Below the pieces are notes generated by a model. It was not told the DNA's origin. It did no database searches and saw only the letters and a program-made list of their open reading frames with translations. From Streptomyces viridiviolaceus (GTDB lineage Bacteria > Actinomycetota > Actinomycetes > Streptomycetales > Streptomycetaceae), in NCBI RefSeq assembly GCF_014650995.1, contig NZ_BMWA01000004.1, positions 62,001-126,000 of the forward strand: a stretch of DNA of 64,000 nucleotides, written 5' to 3'. Of the stretch, positions 7,974 to 14,988 are shown piece by piece; within the stretch, counting starts at the first letter, position 1; every line of letters begins with the position of its first letter. The position numbers and the translations under genes are program-made.

Positions 7974-8314
7974 GCACGAACCGAGGCGTCCCTCGACCAG
8001 CCCCCGACGACACCCGGCGACACCACGCCCCCAGGCACCGGGCCAGCCCCACGACGCCACGCCTCCAGGCACCGGGCCGGCTCCACAGCGCCACGCCCCC
8101 AGGCACCCGCCCGGCCACCAGGCAACAAGGCACCCACCGCGCACAAGACCGAGGCAGCCCTCGACCAGCCCCGACGACACCACGGCCTCAGTCGCCCACC
8201 CGAACCCACCAGGCACCAGGGCACCCACCCCGCACAAGACCGAGGCAACCCTCGACCAGCCCCGACGACACCCGACGACGCCACGCCCCCAGGCGCCCGC
8301 CCGGCCCCACCAGG
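7974..8314. repeat. GC-rich composite tandem repeats in a 615-bp gene-free gap
   Basis: The 7703-8317 interval has no convincing gene. It contains two repeat types. Type A (~40 bp, containing CTCGACCAGCC and CGACGACACC) begins at 7974, 8141 and 8232. Type B (34-bp period, beginning CCACGCC and containing CCAGGC) is tandem at 8023, 8057 and 8091 and recurs at 8281. The A-to-B distance is 49 bp in both intact pairs (7974/8023 and 8232/8281), so a composite A-B unit has been duplicated. The rest of the interval (7741-7970) carries more degenerate CCAGGC-rich sequence. Stop-free reading frames here are a composition artefact. Confidence 0.75.
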
Positions 8315-8317
8315 TGG

Positions 8318-9544
8318 TCAGCCCGCCAGTCGTCGTACCGCGAACACCGTCGTGTCGTCGGCCAGCCGGCCCCCGCAGTGCCGCAGCGTGCCGTCGCGGA
8401 CGAGGTCGACCAGTCGCCGCGGTTCGGCGTTGCCGGGGTCGGCGGCGACCGCGTGGGCGACCGCGTCGGCGTGCCGGTAGAAGCATCCCGTGGCGTCGCG
8501 GGCCTCGGTCACCCCGTCGGTGACCATGAGCAGCGTCTCGTCGTGGGCGAGAGCCACCCGCTGCACCGGCGCCGACGACCCGGGGACGAGTTCCCGCAGG
8601 CCCAGCGGCAGCCCACTGCGGGCCGGCACGGACCGGACTCCCTGCGGGCCGACCGCGAGCGGCGGCTCGTGGCCGAAGACGACCGCCTCGACCGCGTCGG
8701 GCAGGTCCTCGTGGAAGGCGATCAGCACGGCGGTCGCGAAGCGGTCGCCGTCGGAGCGGCCCAGGGCCGCGGTGTGCCCGCGGTGGCGCACCATACGGAT
8801 CTCCAGCCGCTCGGCCACCGTGGCGAGGTCCGGCTCGTGGTAGGCGGCCTCGCGGAAGGTGCAGAGCAGCGCGGCAGCCGTCTCCACCGAGCCCAGCCCC
8901 TTGCCCTGCACGTCGCCGATGAGGACGCGGGTGCCGTGCGGGCCGGGCTGGATGTCGTAGAAGTCCCCGCCGACCCGGGCCTCGGTGTCCGCGGAGAGGT
9001 AGACACCGGCATGGTCGAGGCCGCCCCAGCCGGGCGGGAACGGGCGCAGCACGGTGCGGCGGGTGGTGTCGGCGATGTCCCGCATGTGCAGCATGCGGGA
9101 CTCCCCGCTGACCCGGACCACGCAGGCCAGCACGGCGAGGACACTGCCCACGGCGACGAGGATGAAGTCGGGCAGCCCGCTCTGGTACTCGTGCGGCCAC
9201 GCGCCGTCCACGGCGACGTAGCCGAGGACCGCGAGCACCCCGAAGGCGACCGTGCCCCAGACCCCGCAGATCGCGGCGGAGATGCCGGGCACCAGCACGA
9301 TCCAGGAGATCACCCGGAAGCCGCCACCGGTGCCGAGGTCGGCCAGCACGATGCCGACGAACAGCAGCAGCGGGGGCACCCAGGCGACGCTCCGGCCGCG
9401 GACGCGCAGGAACTGCCGCCGGTACGCGACGTCCTCGGCACCCGTGCCGAGCGGCCGGCCGGGCCGCCCCGGTCGGCCGCTCACCGGCCTCAGGACGCGA
9501 CCCCTCACGAGCCTCAGCGAAACACGGCCCGGTCCGGCCCGCAT
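8318..9544 (-). CDS. Membrane-anchored PP2C-type phosphatase (SpoIIE family)
   Basis: About 408-residue membrane protein. Hydrophobic helices lie at WVPPLLLFVGIVLADLG, VISWIVLVPGISAAICGVWGTVAFGVLAVLGYVAV and DFILVAVGSVLAVLACVV. A SpoIIE/PPM phosphatase domain fills the C-terminal ~240 residues, with metal-binding signatures VGGDFYDIQ, IGDVQGKG, VTDGVTEA and a final LADDTTVFAV. Such phosphatases act on anti-anti-sigma factors or related phosphoproteins; the substrate here is unknown. The ATG at 9544 is chosen because a longer frame to 9613 would overlap the start of the divergent membrane-protein gene at 9612; a start further downstream is possible. The 3' end abuts the repeat region. Confidence 0.85.
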   Translation of the reverse strand: MRAGPGRVSLRLVRGRVLRPVSGRPGRPGRPLGTGAEDVAYRRQFLRVRGRSVAWVPPLLLFVGIVLADLGTGGGFRVISWIVLVPGISAAICGVWGTVAFGVLAVLGYVAVDGAWPHEYQSGLPDFILVAVGSVLAVLACVVRVSGESRMLHMRDIADTTRRTVLRPFPPGWGGLDHAGVYLSADTEARVGGDFYDIQPGPHGTRVLIGDVQGKGLGSVETAAALLCTFREAAYHEPDLATVAERLEIRMVRHRGHTAALGRSDGDRFATAVLIAFHEDLPDAVEAVVFGHEPPLAVGPQGVRSVPARSGLPLGLRELVPGSSAPVQRVALAHDETLLMVTDGVTEARDATGCFYRHADAVAHAVAADPGNAEPRRLVDLVRDGTLRHCGGRLADDTTVFAVRRLAG

Positions 9545-9611
9545 CCTGACTTGCCTGCCGGGCCGCCCCGGTGTCCGCTGGTAGTCGGGGCGAGGAGAGA
9601 GGAGTGCTCCC

Positions 9612-10055
9612 ATGGCTCACACGGCACCCGCGATCGGCGGCACGACCAGGCCAGGCCCTTCGACACCCGACGTCTTCGGCCCCGGGGTCCACGCGGTCGC
9701 GAGGTGGGCGGTACCTGTCGTCCTCGGGCTCGTCTACGGCTACTGGGCCGCGGCCAACCGGCGTGACGCCGGGCCCATCACCGGGTGGAACCTGCTGTTC
9801 GGCTTCCTGACCGCGCTCGTGTTCGCCGTGCTGTACGTCGCGGTCCGGGCGATCGCCCAGCGGCTGCGCCGCGAACTGCACGCGGTCGCGTGGGCGGCGT
9901 TCGCCGGGATCGCGTTCGGCTTCCTGTACAGCCAGACCGGGGCGAGCGTGCTCAAGTCCACGGGCCTGTCGCTGGTGATCGGCGCAGCCCTGTTCGCGGT
10001 GCTGTTCTACCGCTACTACACGCACGAGGACGCGGAGGGCCGCCGCGTCTCCTGA
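9612..10055 (+). CDS. Small integral membrane protein, unknown function
   Basis: 147 residues, ATG preceded by GAGGAGAGAGGAG. Four predicted hydrophobic helices: AVPVVLGLVYGYWAA, WNLLFGFLTALVFAVLYVAV, AVAWAAFAGIAFGFLY and STGLSLVIGAALFAVLFYRYY. The N-terminus (~25 residues) is polar and Pro/Thr-rich; the C-terminus is charged (THEDAEGRR). No family recognised with confidence. It starts back-to-back with the SpoIIE-type phosphatase gene, so the two share a short divergent promoter region. Confidence 0.75.
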   Translation: MAHTAPAIGGTTRPGPSTPDVFGPGVHAVARWAVPVVLGLVYGYWAAANRRDAGPITGWNLLFGFLTALVFAVLYVAVRAIAQRLRRELHAVAWAAFAGIAFGFLYSQTGASVLKSTGLSLVIGAALFAVLFYRYYTHEDAEGRRVS

Positions 10056-10139
10056 CGAACGGCGAGCCGTGCCGCCCGTTCGGTCCGCGGTGTACGCCCA
10101 TATGCAGTCACGCCGCTCGCGCACCCCGTCCGGGGGGCC

Positions 10140-11063
10140 TTGCCTGGAAACGTGCCCCCACGTCTTCGGAGTGCCCTGTCGGCCGTCCTGATCGCCCTCG
10201 CCTGCCTGCTCGCGCCGTGCGGCACGCTGGCGGCCTGGGCGGCGTACGGGCTGGCCGACACCGGCCGGTACGTCTCCGCCATGGCGCCGCTCGCCGCCGA
10301 CCCGGACGTGCGGGACGCGGTCGCCGACAGGGTGGGCGACGGGGTCATGGCCGAGATGGACGCCGGCGCGACGGACGGCACCCTGCGGGTCTTCGTGCAG
10401 GACGCGACCCGGTCGTTCACCCGCACCGAGGCCTTCCGCGCCGGCTGGGACGCGGCCAACCGGACCGTCCACGACGCCGTGCTGCGTGCCCTGCGCGACG
10501 AACGGGCGGACGGCGGCGCCGTCACCGTGGACCTGGCCCCGGTCACGGCGCGGGTCAAGGACCAGCTGGCCCGGGACCACGTGCCCTTCGCGCACCGCAT
10601 CCCGGTCCGGCACACCGCGGTCACCGTGCTCCCGGCCCAGGAGGTGGACCGGCTGCGGAAGGGCTACGACGTGCTCGCCGTCGCCGCCTTCTGGCTGCCG
10701 CTCACGGCGGTCGTCTTCGCGGTCGCCGGCATCGCCGTCGCCGCCTGCCGCCGTCGCGCCGTCACGGCCACCGGGATCGGCACGGCCGTCGGTGGCGCGC
10801 TGCTCGCCGTCGCCGTCATGGTGGGCCGTCGGCTGACCCTCGCCGAACTGCCCGGCACGGTGCACGGCCCGGCCGCGGGCGCCGTCTACGACGCCCTCAC
10901 CGCCACGCTGCGCGCGGCCTCCTGGCTGCTGGTCGCCCTCGGCCTGACCGTCGCCCTCGCCTCCTGGCTCACGGGCCGGTACGGCCATGCCCTGCGCCGC
11001 CGCCGAGTACCCGCGCAGCCCGCGGACCCGACGGCACCGCGGCCCACCCGGGCCCGGCTCTGA
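10140..11063 (+). CDS. Integral membrane protein with large extracytoplasmic loop
   Basis: About 303-307 residues; TTG at 10140 or GTG at 10152 could be the start and neither has a strong ribosome site. An N-terminal hydrophobic helix (ALSAVLIALACLLAPCGTLAAWAAYG) is followed by ~130 polar residues (DTGRYVSAMAPLAADPDVRDAVADRV...), then three helices near the C-terminus (VLAVAAFWLPLTAVVFAVAG, ATGIGTAVGGALLAVAVMVG, ASWLLVALGLTVALASWL) and a basic tail. This topology (one helix, extracellular region, helices) occurs in a widespread actinobacterial family of unknown function. No operon partner is evident. Confidence 0.75.
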   Translation: MPGNVPPRLRSALSAVLIALACLLAPCGTLAAWAAYGLADTGRYVSAMAPLAADPDVRDAVADRVGDGVMAEMDAGATDGTLRVFVQDATRSFTRTEAFRAGWDAANRTVHDAVLRALRDERADGGAVTVDLAPVTARVKDQLARDHVPFAHRIPVRHTAVTVLPAQEVDRLRKGYDVLAVAAFWLPLTAVVFAVAGIAVAACRRRAVTATGIGTAVGGALLAVAVMVGRRLTLAELPGTVHGPAAGAVYDALTATLRAASWLLVALGLTVALASWLTGRYGHALRRRRVPAQPADPTAPRPTRARL

Positions 11064-11125
11064 GCCGCACGGCGGGGTAATAATCCCGTCGCCCGGCGCC
11101 GCGCCCGCGGCTAACGTCACCGTCC

Positions 11126-11485
11126 ATGCGCACGACGACGACCCTCTGGCGCCCCACCGGCCCCGAGGAACTGGCCCTGGTGCAGGCCTCCGGCTGGACG
11201 GCCTGGCCACCCCGCCTGCCCGAGCAGCCGATCTTCTATCCCGTCCTGAACGAGGACTACGCCGTCCGCATCGCCCGTGACTGGAACGTCCCCGCGTCCG
11301 GTTCGGGCTACGTCACGCGCTTCGAGGTCGACGCGGAGTTCCTGGAGCGCTACCCCGTACGTCAGGCCGGCGGTCAGACGATCCTGGAGCTGTGGGTGCC
11401 GGCCGAGGAACTGGCGGAGTTCAACCGGCACATCGTGGGGCGTATCGAGGTCGTGCGGGAGTTCCACGCGGACGCCTCGTCCTGA
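11126..11485 (+). CDS. Conserved hypothetical protein (often labelled ADP-ribosylation/crystallin J1)
   Basis: 119-residue soluble protein. It reads MRTTTTLWRPTGPEELALVQ, then WPPRLPEQPIFYPVLNEDYA, and ends with LWVPAEELAEFNRHIVG. This pattern is shared by a common bacterial family usually annotated 'ADP-ribosylation/crystallin J1', although the enzymatic basis for that label is weak and no catalytic residues can be pointed to. Single-gene unit between a membrane protein and the EEP-family gene. Confidence 0.75.
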   Translation: MRTTTTLWRPTGPEELALVQASGWTAWPPRLPEQPIFYPVLNEDYAVRIARDWNVPASGSGYVTRFEVDAEFLERYPVRQAGGQTILELWVPAEELAEFNRHIVGRIEVVREFHADASS

Positions 11486-11587
11486 GCGGCCCCGAGGCGC
11501 AACTTTCCGCCCGTGCGCCCCGTCTTTGAGGGAGGATTCGGGCATCTCAGGTGTGGGCGTCGCCCCTCGCGAGCGGAAGGCCGGGAC

Positions 11588-12595
11588 TTGGACACGGACA
11601 CGGTGACCGGTGAGCGGACGGACTCGCGCGCCCCTGCCCGGGGGCGGCGGGCCGGCCGGCGGTTCGGGGCCCGGTGCGCCGGGCTGCTGTTCGCCGGGGT
11701 GAGTGTGATCGTCGGCTGCCGGATCGCCGACAGCGACGGCATCACGCCGGTGCCGCAACTGCTCGCCTTCCTGCCGTGGCTGCTCGTGCCGACCGGGGCC
11801 GGGCTGCTGCTGACGCTGCTCGCCCGGTGGTGGACCGGGGCGGTGTGGGGAGTCGTCCTGCTCGGACTGCTGGCCTGGTTCATCGAGCCGTACGGCAAGA
11901 CGGGAGAGCCCGCCGGGCCTCCCGTCGCCGAGGTGCGGGTACTGACCTCGAACGTCGAGTTCGGACAGGGCACGAGCTCGTTGATCGCCGCGGTGGGCCG
12001 CGAGAAACCGGACATCCTGTTCGTACAGGAGTGCGAGTACACCTGCGACGCGGCGCTACGGCGGGAACTCACCGCCGACTACCCCCACCGCCGGGCCGTC
12101 GAGGGCGGCGGCTCCGAGGGGTCCGTCATCCTCAGCAGATTCCCGCTCAAGGCCGGTCCCGGGGTCCCCGCCACCATGGGCATGCCCGGAGCCGTCGCCG
12201 ACGTCCGCGGCCACGCCGTGCGGCTCCAGCTCGCCCACCCGATGCCACCGCTGCCGGACCAGGTAGGGCTGTGGCGCGACGAGCTGGACGCCCTGCGCGA
12301 CGTCGCCGCCGAGGACACCGGGACCCCCACGGTCCTCGCCGGCGACTTCAACGCCTCCCAGGACCACGCGGCCTTCCGCCGCATCCTCGACACCGGCCTG
12401 CGCGACGCGGCCCGCCTGGCCGGTGCCGACCGGACGCCCACCTGGCCGTCCAGGACCGCGCCGACGCTCGGTGTGCAGATCGACCACGTACTGGTGTCGG
12501 AGGACTTCGCCGCGCACCGCGCCCGCTTCCTCGACCTGGCCGGCACCGACCACCGTGCCCTGGTCGTCGACCTCACGCTGCACGGAGGTGAGTGA
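11588..12595 (+). CDS. Membrane-anchored endonuclease/exonuclease/phosphatase (EEP) family protein
   Basis: 335 residues from a TTG start preceded by GGAAGG. Three N-terminal hydrophobic helices (~25-110: CAGLLFAGVSVIVGC, LLAFLPWLLVPTGAGLLLTLLA, AVWGVVLLGLLAWFIE) precede a C-terminal EEP domain. Visible EEP signatures are VRVLTSNVEF (Asn metal/phosphate ligand), DILFVQECE (Glu metal ligand), VLAGDFNAS (catalytic Asp/Asn) and the terminal GTDHRALVV (general-base His after Asp). The catalytic domain is probably outside the membrane; the substrate (phosphodiester, nucleic acid or lipid) is not determinable. Converges on phoC across a perfect hairpin. Confidence 0.85.
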   Translation: MDTDTVTGERTDSRAPARGRRAGRRFGARCAGLLFAGVSVIVGCRIADSDGITPVPQLLAFLPWLLVPTGAGLLLTLLARWWTGAVWGVVLLGLLAWFIEPYGKTGEPAGPPVAEVRVLTSNVEFGQGTSSLIAAVGREKPDILFVQECEYTCDAALRRELTADYPHRRAVEGGGSEGSVILSRFPLKAGPGVPATMGMPGAVADVRGHAVRLQLAHPMPPLPDQVGLWRDELDALRDVAAEDTGTPTVLAGDFNASQDHAAFRRILDTGLRDAARLAGADRTPTWPSRTAPTLGVQIDHVLVSEDFAAHRARFLDLAGTDHRALVVDLTLHGGE

Positions 12596-12625
12596 CCCGG
12601 CGCCGTACCGCCGTACGGCGCCGGG
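12596..12625. terminator. Bidirectional hairpin terminator
   Basis: A perfect 13-bp stem, CCCGGCGCCGTAC (12596-12608) pairing with 12613-12625 across a CGCC loop, lies exactly between the stop of the EEP-family gene and the stop of convergent phoC. As often in Streptomyces there is no U-tract. Confidence 0.8.
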
Positions 12626-12633
12626 CGTCACGC

Positions 12634-14712
12634 TCAGACGCCGATGTCGCGGCCGTCCGCGCGCCACACCGCCACGACCGCCGGGCGCACGATCTTCCCC
12701 GGCCCGTCGGGCCAGGTGCTGGCCGGCTTCTCCACCGAGGCGCCGTCGATCTCGCCCGGGTGCTGCACGGCTACCAGGACGCGCCGGTCCTGGATGACCG
12801 GGCCGCAGGTCTCCGCACCGTTGGGGACGGTCAGGAACTGCTTCAGCTCACCGCGCCGGTCGCCCTTCGTCGCCACGCCGAAGAGGCCGTCGTGGGTGCC
12901 GAGGGCGTTGCCGTCGGTGGAGATCCACAGGTTGCCGTGGTCGTCGAAGGCCACGTTGTCCGGGCAGGAGATCGGGCTGACGGCGTCCTTCGGGAAGCCC
13001 GCGAAGTACGTCGACGGGTCCTCGGGGTCACCGGCCACGAGGAACAGCGACCAGGCGAACGTGGTGCTCTCCGCCCGGTTCCAGCGCTCGGTCAGCTCCA
13101 GGACGTGGCCGTGCTTGTTGGCGTTGCGCGGGTTGGCCTCGTCGGCCTTGGCGTTGGAACCGACGCCGCGGTTGGAGTTGTTGGTGAGGGCGACGTACAC
13201 CTTGCCGGTGTGCGGGGAGGGCTCGATGTCCTCCGGGCGGTCCATCTTCGTCGCGCCGACCTTGTCACCGGCGAGCCGCGTGAAGACGCAGACCTCCTCC
13301 GCGGTCATGCCCTCGACGTGCGAGACGGCACCGTCCTCGGTGGCGGTCACCAGCGGGATCCACCGGCCGCTGCCGTCGAACTCGCCGTCGGCCGGGAGCT
13401 TTCCGCTGCCGTCGATGTCGGTGGCCGCGGAGTCGCCGGTGAGCTTGGCGACGTAGAGGGTGCCCTCGTCGAGCAGCGACAGGTTGTGCTCGCGGACGCT
13501 GCGGCTGTTGCCCCGCTTCATCCGCTTGCTGCCGACGAACTTGTAGAAGTAGTCGAACCGCTCGTCGTCACCGGTGTAGACGACGGGACGCCCGTCCTGC
13601 GTCAGCCGCACGGTCGCCGCCTCGTGCTTGAAGCGTCCGAGGAGGGTGTGCTTGCGGGGCGTGGAGGTGGGGTCGTACGGGTCCAGCTCGACGACGTACC
13701 CGAAGCGGTGCACCTCGTTCGGCTCCTGCGCGACGTCGAACCGCTTGTCGAAGCGCTCCCACTTGCGCTCGGTGGCGCCGGTGCCGATGCCGTACCGCTT
13801 GTCCGTCGCCCGGCTGCTGTTGGCGAAGTACTGGTTGAAGTTCTCCTCGCCGTGCAGGGTCGTGCCCCAGGGGGTGGTGCCGCCGGAGCAGTTGTTGAGG
13901 GTGCCGAGCACCTTCGTGCCGCTGCGGTCGGCGGAGGTCTTGACGAGGTCCGACCCGGCGGCCGGCCCGGTGAGCCGGAACTCGGTGGTGGCGGTGACGC
14001 GCCGGTTGAGGTGGTGACGGGGGACGGGCGTCAGCTTCCCGCTCCTGCGGTCCTCCTCCACCACCACGGCGGACAGGCCGTGCGCGGCCCACGCGATCTC
14101 GACCTGCTCACGGGTCGGGTTGGCGGGGTCGTAGCCCCGGAACATCAGCACCTCGTCGGTGTACTCGTGGTTGGCCACGAGGAGCTGCCGGCCGTGCTCA
14201 CCGTGCAGCGGCAGCAGCGCGAGGAAGTCGTTGTTGTATCCGAACTGCCCGGCCTGCGCCTTGGCGGTCTGCTTCTCCGGGTCGAAGGCGGGCGCCCCGC
14301 GCAGGATCGGCTCGCCCCAGCGGATGACGACGTCCTGGCGGTACCCCTCCGGTACGACGACGGCGTCCTCGGTGTTGGGCGCCACGGGCGTGAAGCGCAG
14401 CCCGCGCGCACCCGTCGGCGTGCTGCCGTGCCCGTGGCCCTTTCCGGCCGCCGCGGCCGCCCGGGCCGACGGCGCGCCCGCCACGCCCACGGCCCCCGCG
14501 CCCGCGGCGGCGACGGTCACGACGGCGGCGGCGCGCATCATCGAACGGCGGCTGAGGGCGCCCGCGATGACGTCACCGACGTACTCGTTGGAGCTGGTGT
14601 TGGGCACCTCGTGGAAGCAGGCGTCACCACACCGGAATCGACAGGTCATGGCGGACCGGCCGCCGGGATGCGAACCGGACGGCGTTCCGATCAACGGCAG
14701 CAGCTTGCCCAC
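12634..14712 (-). CDS. phoC: Tat-exported PhoX-family alkaline phosphatase
   Basis: 692-residue secreted phosphatase of the PhoX/DUF839 family, releasing phosphate from organic esters outside the cell. The GTG at 14712 is chosen because AAGGAG lies 6-7 nt upstream and the protein then begins VGKLLPLIGT, as in related actinobacterial proteins. A conserved leader (CRFRCGDACFHEVPNTSSNEYVG, here ~24-46) precedes the twin-arginine motif SRRSMM (Arg55-Arg56) and a hydrophobic Ala-rich core. The mature region shows PhoX-like sequence: NNCSGGTTPWGTTLHGEEN, RPEDIEPSPHTGKVY and CPDNVAFDDHGNLWISTDG. A PHO box lies in its promoter, supporting PhoRP control. The phoC symbol rests on recalled synteny with S. 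coelicolor. Confidence 0.85.
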   Translation of the reverse strand: MGKLLPLIGTPSGSHPGGRSAMTCRFRCGDACFHEVPNTSSNEYVGDVIAGALSRRSMMRAAAVVTVAAAGAGAVGVAGAPSARAAAAAGKGHGHGSTPTGARGLRFTPVAPNTEDAVVVPEGYRQDVVIRWGEPILRGAPAFDPEKQTAKAQAGQFGYNNDFLALLPLHGEHGRQLLVANHEYTDEVLMFRGYDPANPTREQVEIAWAAHGLSAVVVEEDRRSGKLTPVPRHHLNRRVTATTEFRLTGPAAGSDLVKTSADRSGTKVLGTLNNCSGGTTPWGTTLHGEENFNQYFANSSRATDKRYGIGTGATERKWERFDKRFDVAQEPNEVHRFGYVVELDPYDPTSTPRKHTLLGRFKHEAATVRLTQDGRPVVYTGDDERFDYFYKFVGSKRMKRGNSRSVREHNLSLLDEGTLYVAKLTGDSAATDIDGSGKLPADGEFDGSGRWIPLVTATEDGAVSHVEGMTAEEVCVFTRLAGDKVGATKMDRPEDIEPSPHTGKVYVALTNNSNRGVGSNAKADEANPRNANKHGHVLELTERWNRAESTTFAWSLFLVAGDPEDPSTYFAGFPKDAVSPISCPDNVAFDDHGNLWISTDGNALGTHDGLFGVATKGDRRGELKQFLTVPNGAETCGPVIQDRRVLVAVQHPGEIDGASVEKPASTWPDGPGKIVRPAVVAVWRADGRDIGV

Positions 14713-14779
14713 TTTGCTCTCCTTGGATGCCCTTGGTGTCAGCGCGACCGTAGGAGCACATATGTGCGGGAGACGGGCG

Positions 14780-14801
14780 GTGGGATGAACACCGGGTGAA
14801 C
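14780..14801 (-). promoter_or_regulatory. PHO box (PhoP-binding direct repeats) of phoC
   Basis: Reading the minus strand, two 11-bp direct repeats occur head to tail: GTTCACCCGGT (14801-14791) and GTTCATCCCAC (14790-14780). They match the Streptomyces PhoP direct-repeat consensus beginning GTTCACC. The site is ~68 bp upstream of the phoC GTG start. It lies in the 276-bp divergent interval shared with the VWA-protein gene at 14989, so PhoP could influence that gene too. Confidence 0.85.
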
Positions 14802-14988
14802 CCGCAGCAGCCGTAAGGGAATTGCCAACCACCCCCGCCGCGACGCCTCCGGCGGCTCGATCCGTCCCTTGACGCGTCCGGACATTCATGGCAGACCCTG
14901 CACAAGATCACAAGCCGGGGCCGCTAACCTTACGTGTCCGTCCTGGCCAGGGATTGACGGGCATCAACTCACGCGAAGGGTTGCGCAC

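Noticed and set aside
7721..8284. Open frames on both strands across the repeat region, Trp/Gly/Ser- or Pro/Thr-rich
   Set aside because: They result from stop-poor GC repeats; several frames are open at once, none has a ribosome site or a recognisable domain.
8023..8314. Possible CRISPR array
   Set aside because: The repeats are directly tandem or irregularly spaced without unique spacers of constant length, and no cas genes are present.
6741..11210. Very long minus-strand open frame spanning several genes
   Set aside because: It crosses the repeat region, the phosphatase gene in another frame and two plus-strand membrane protein genes; its translation is low-complexity Arg/Gly/Ala.
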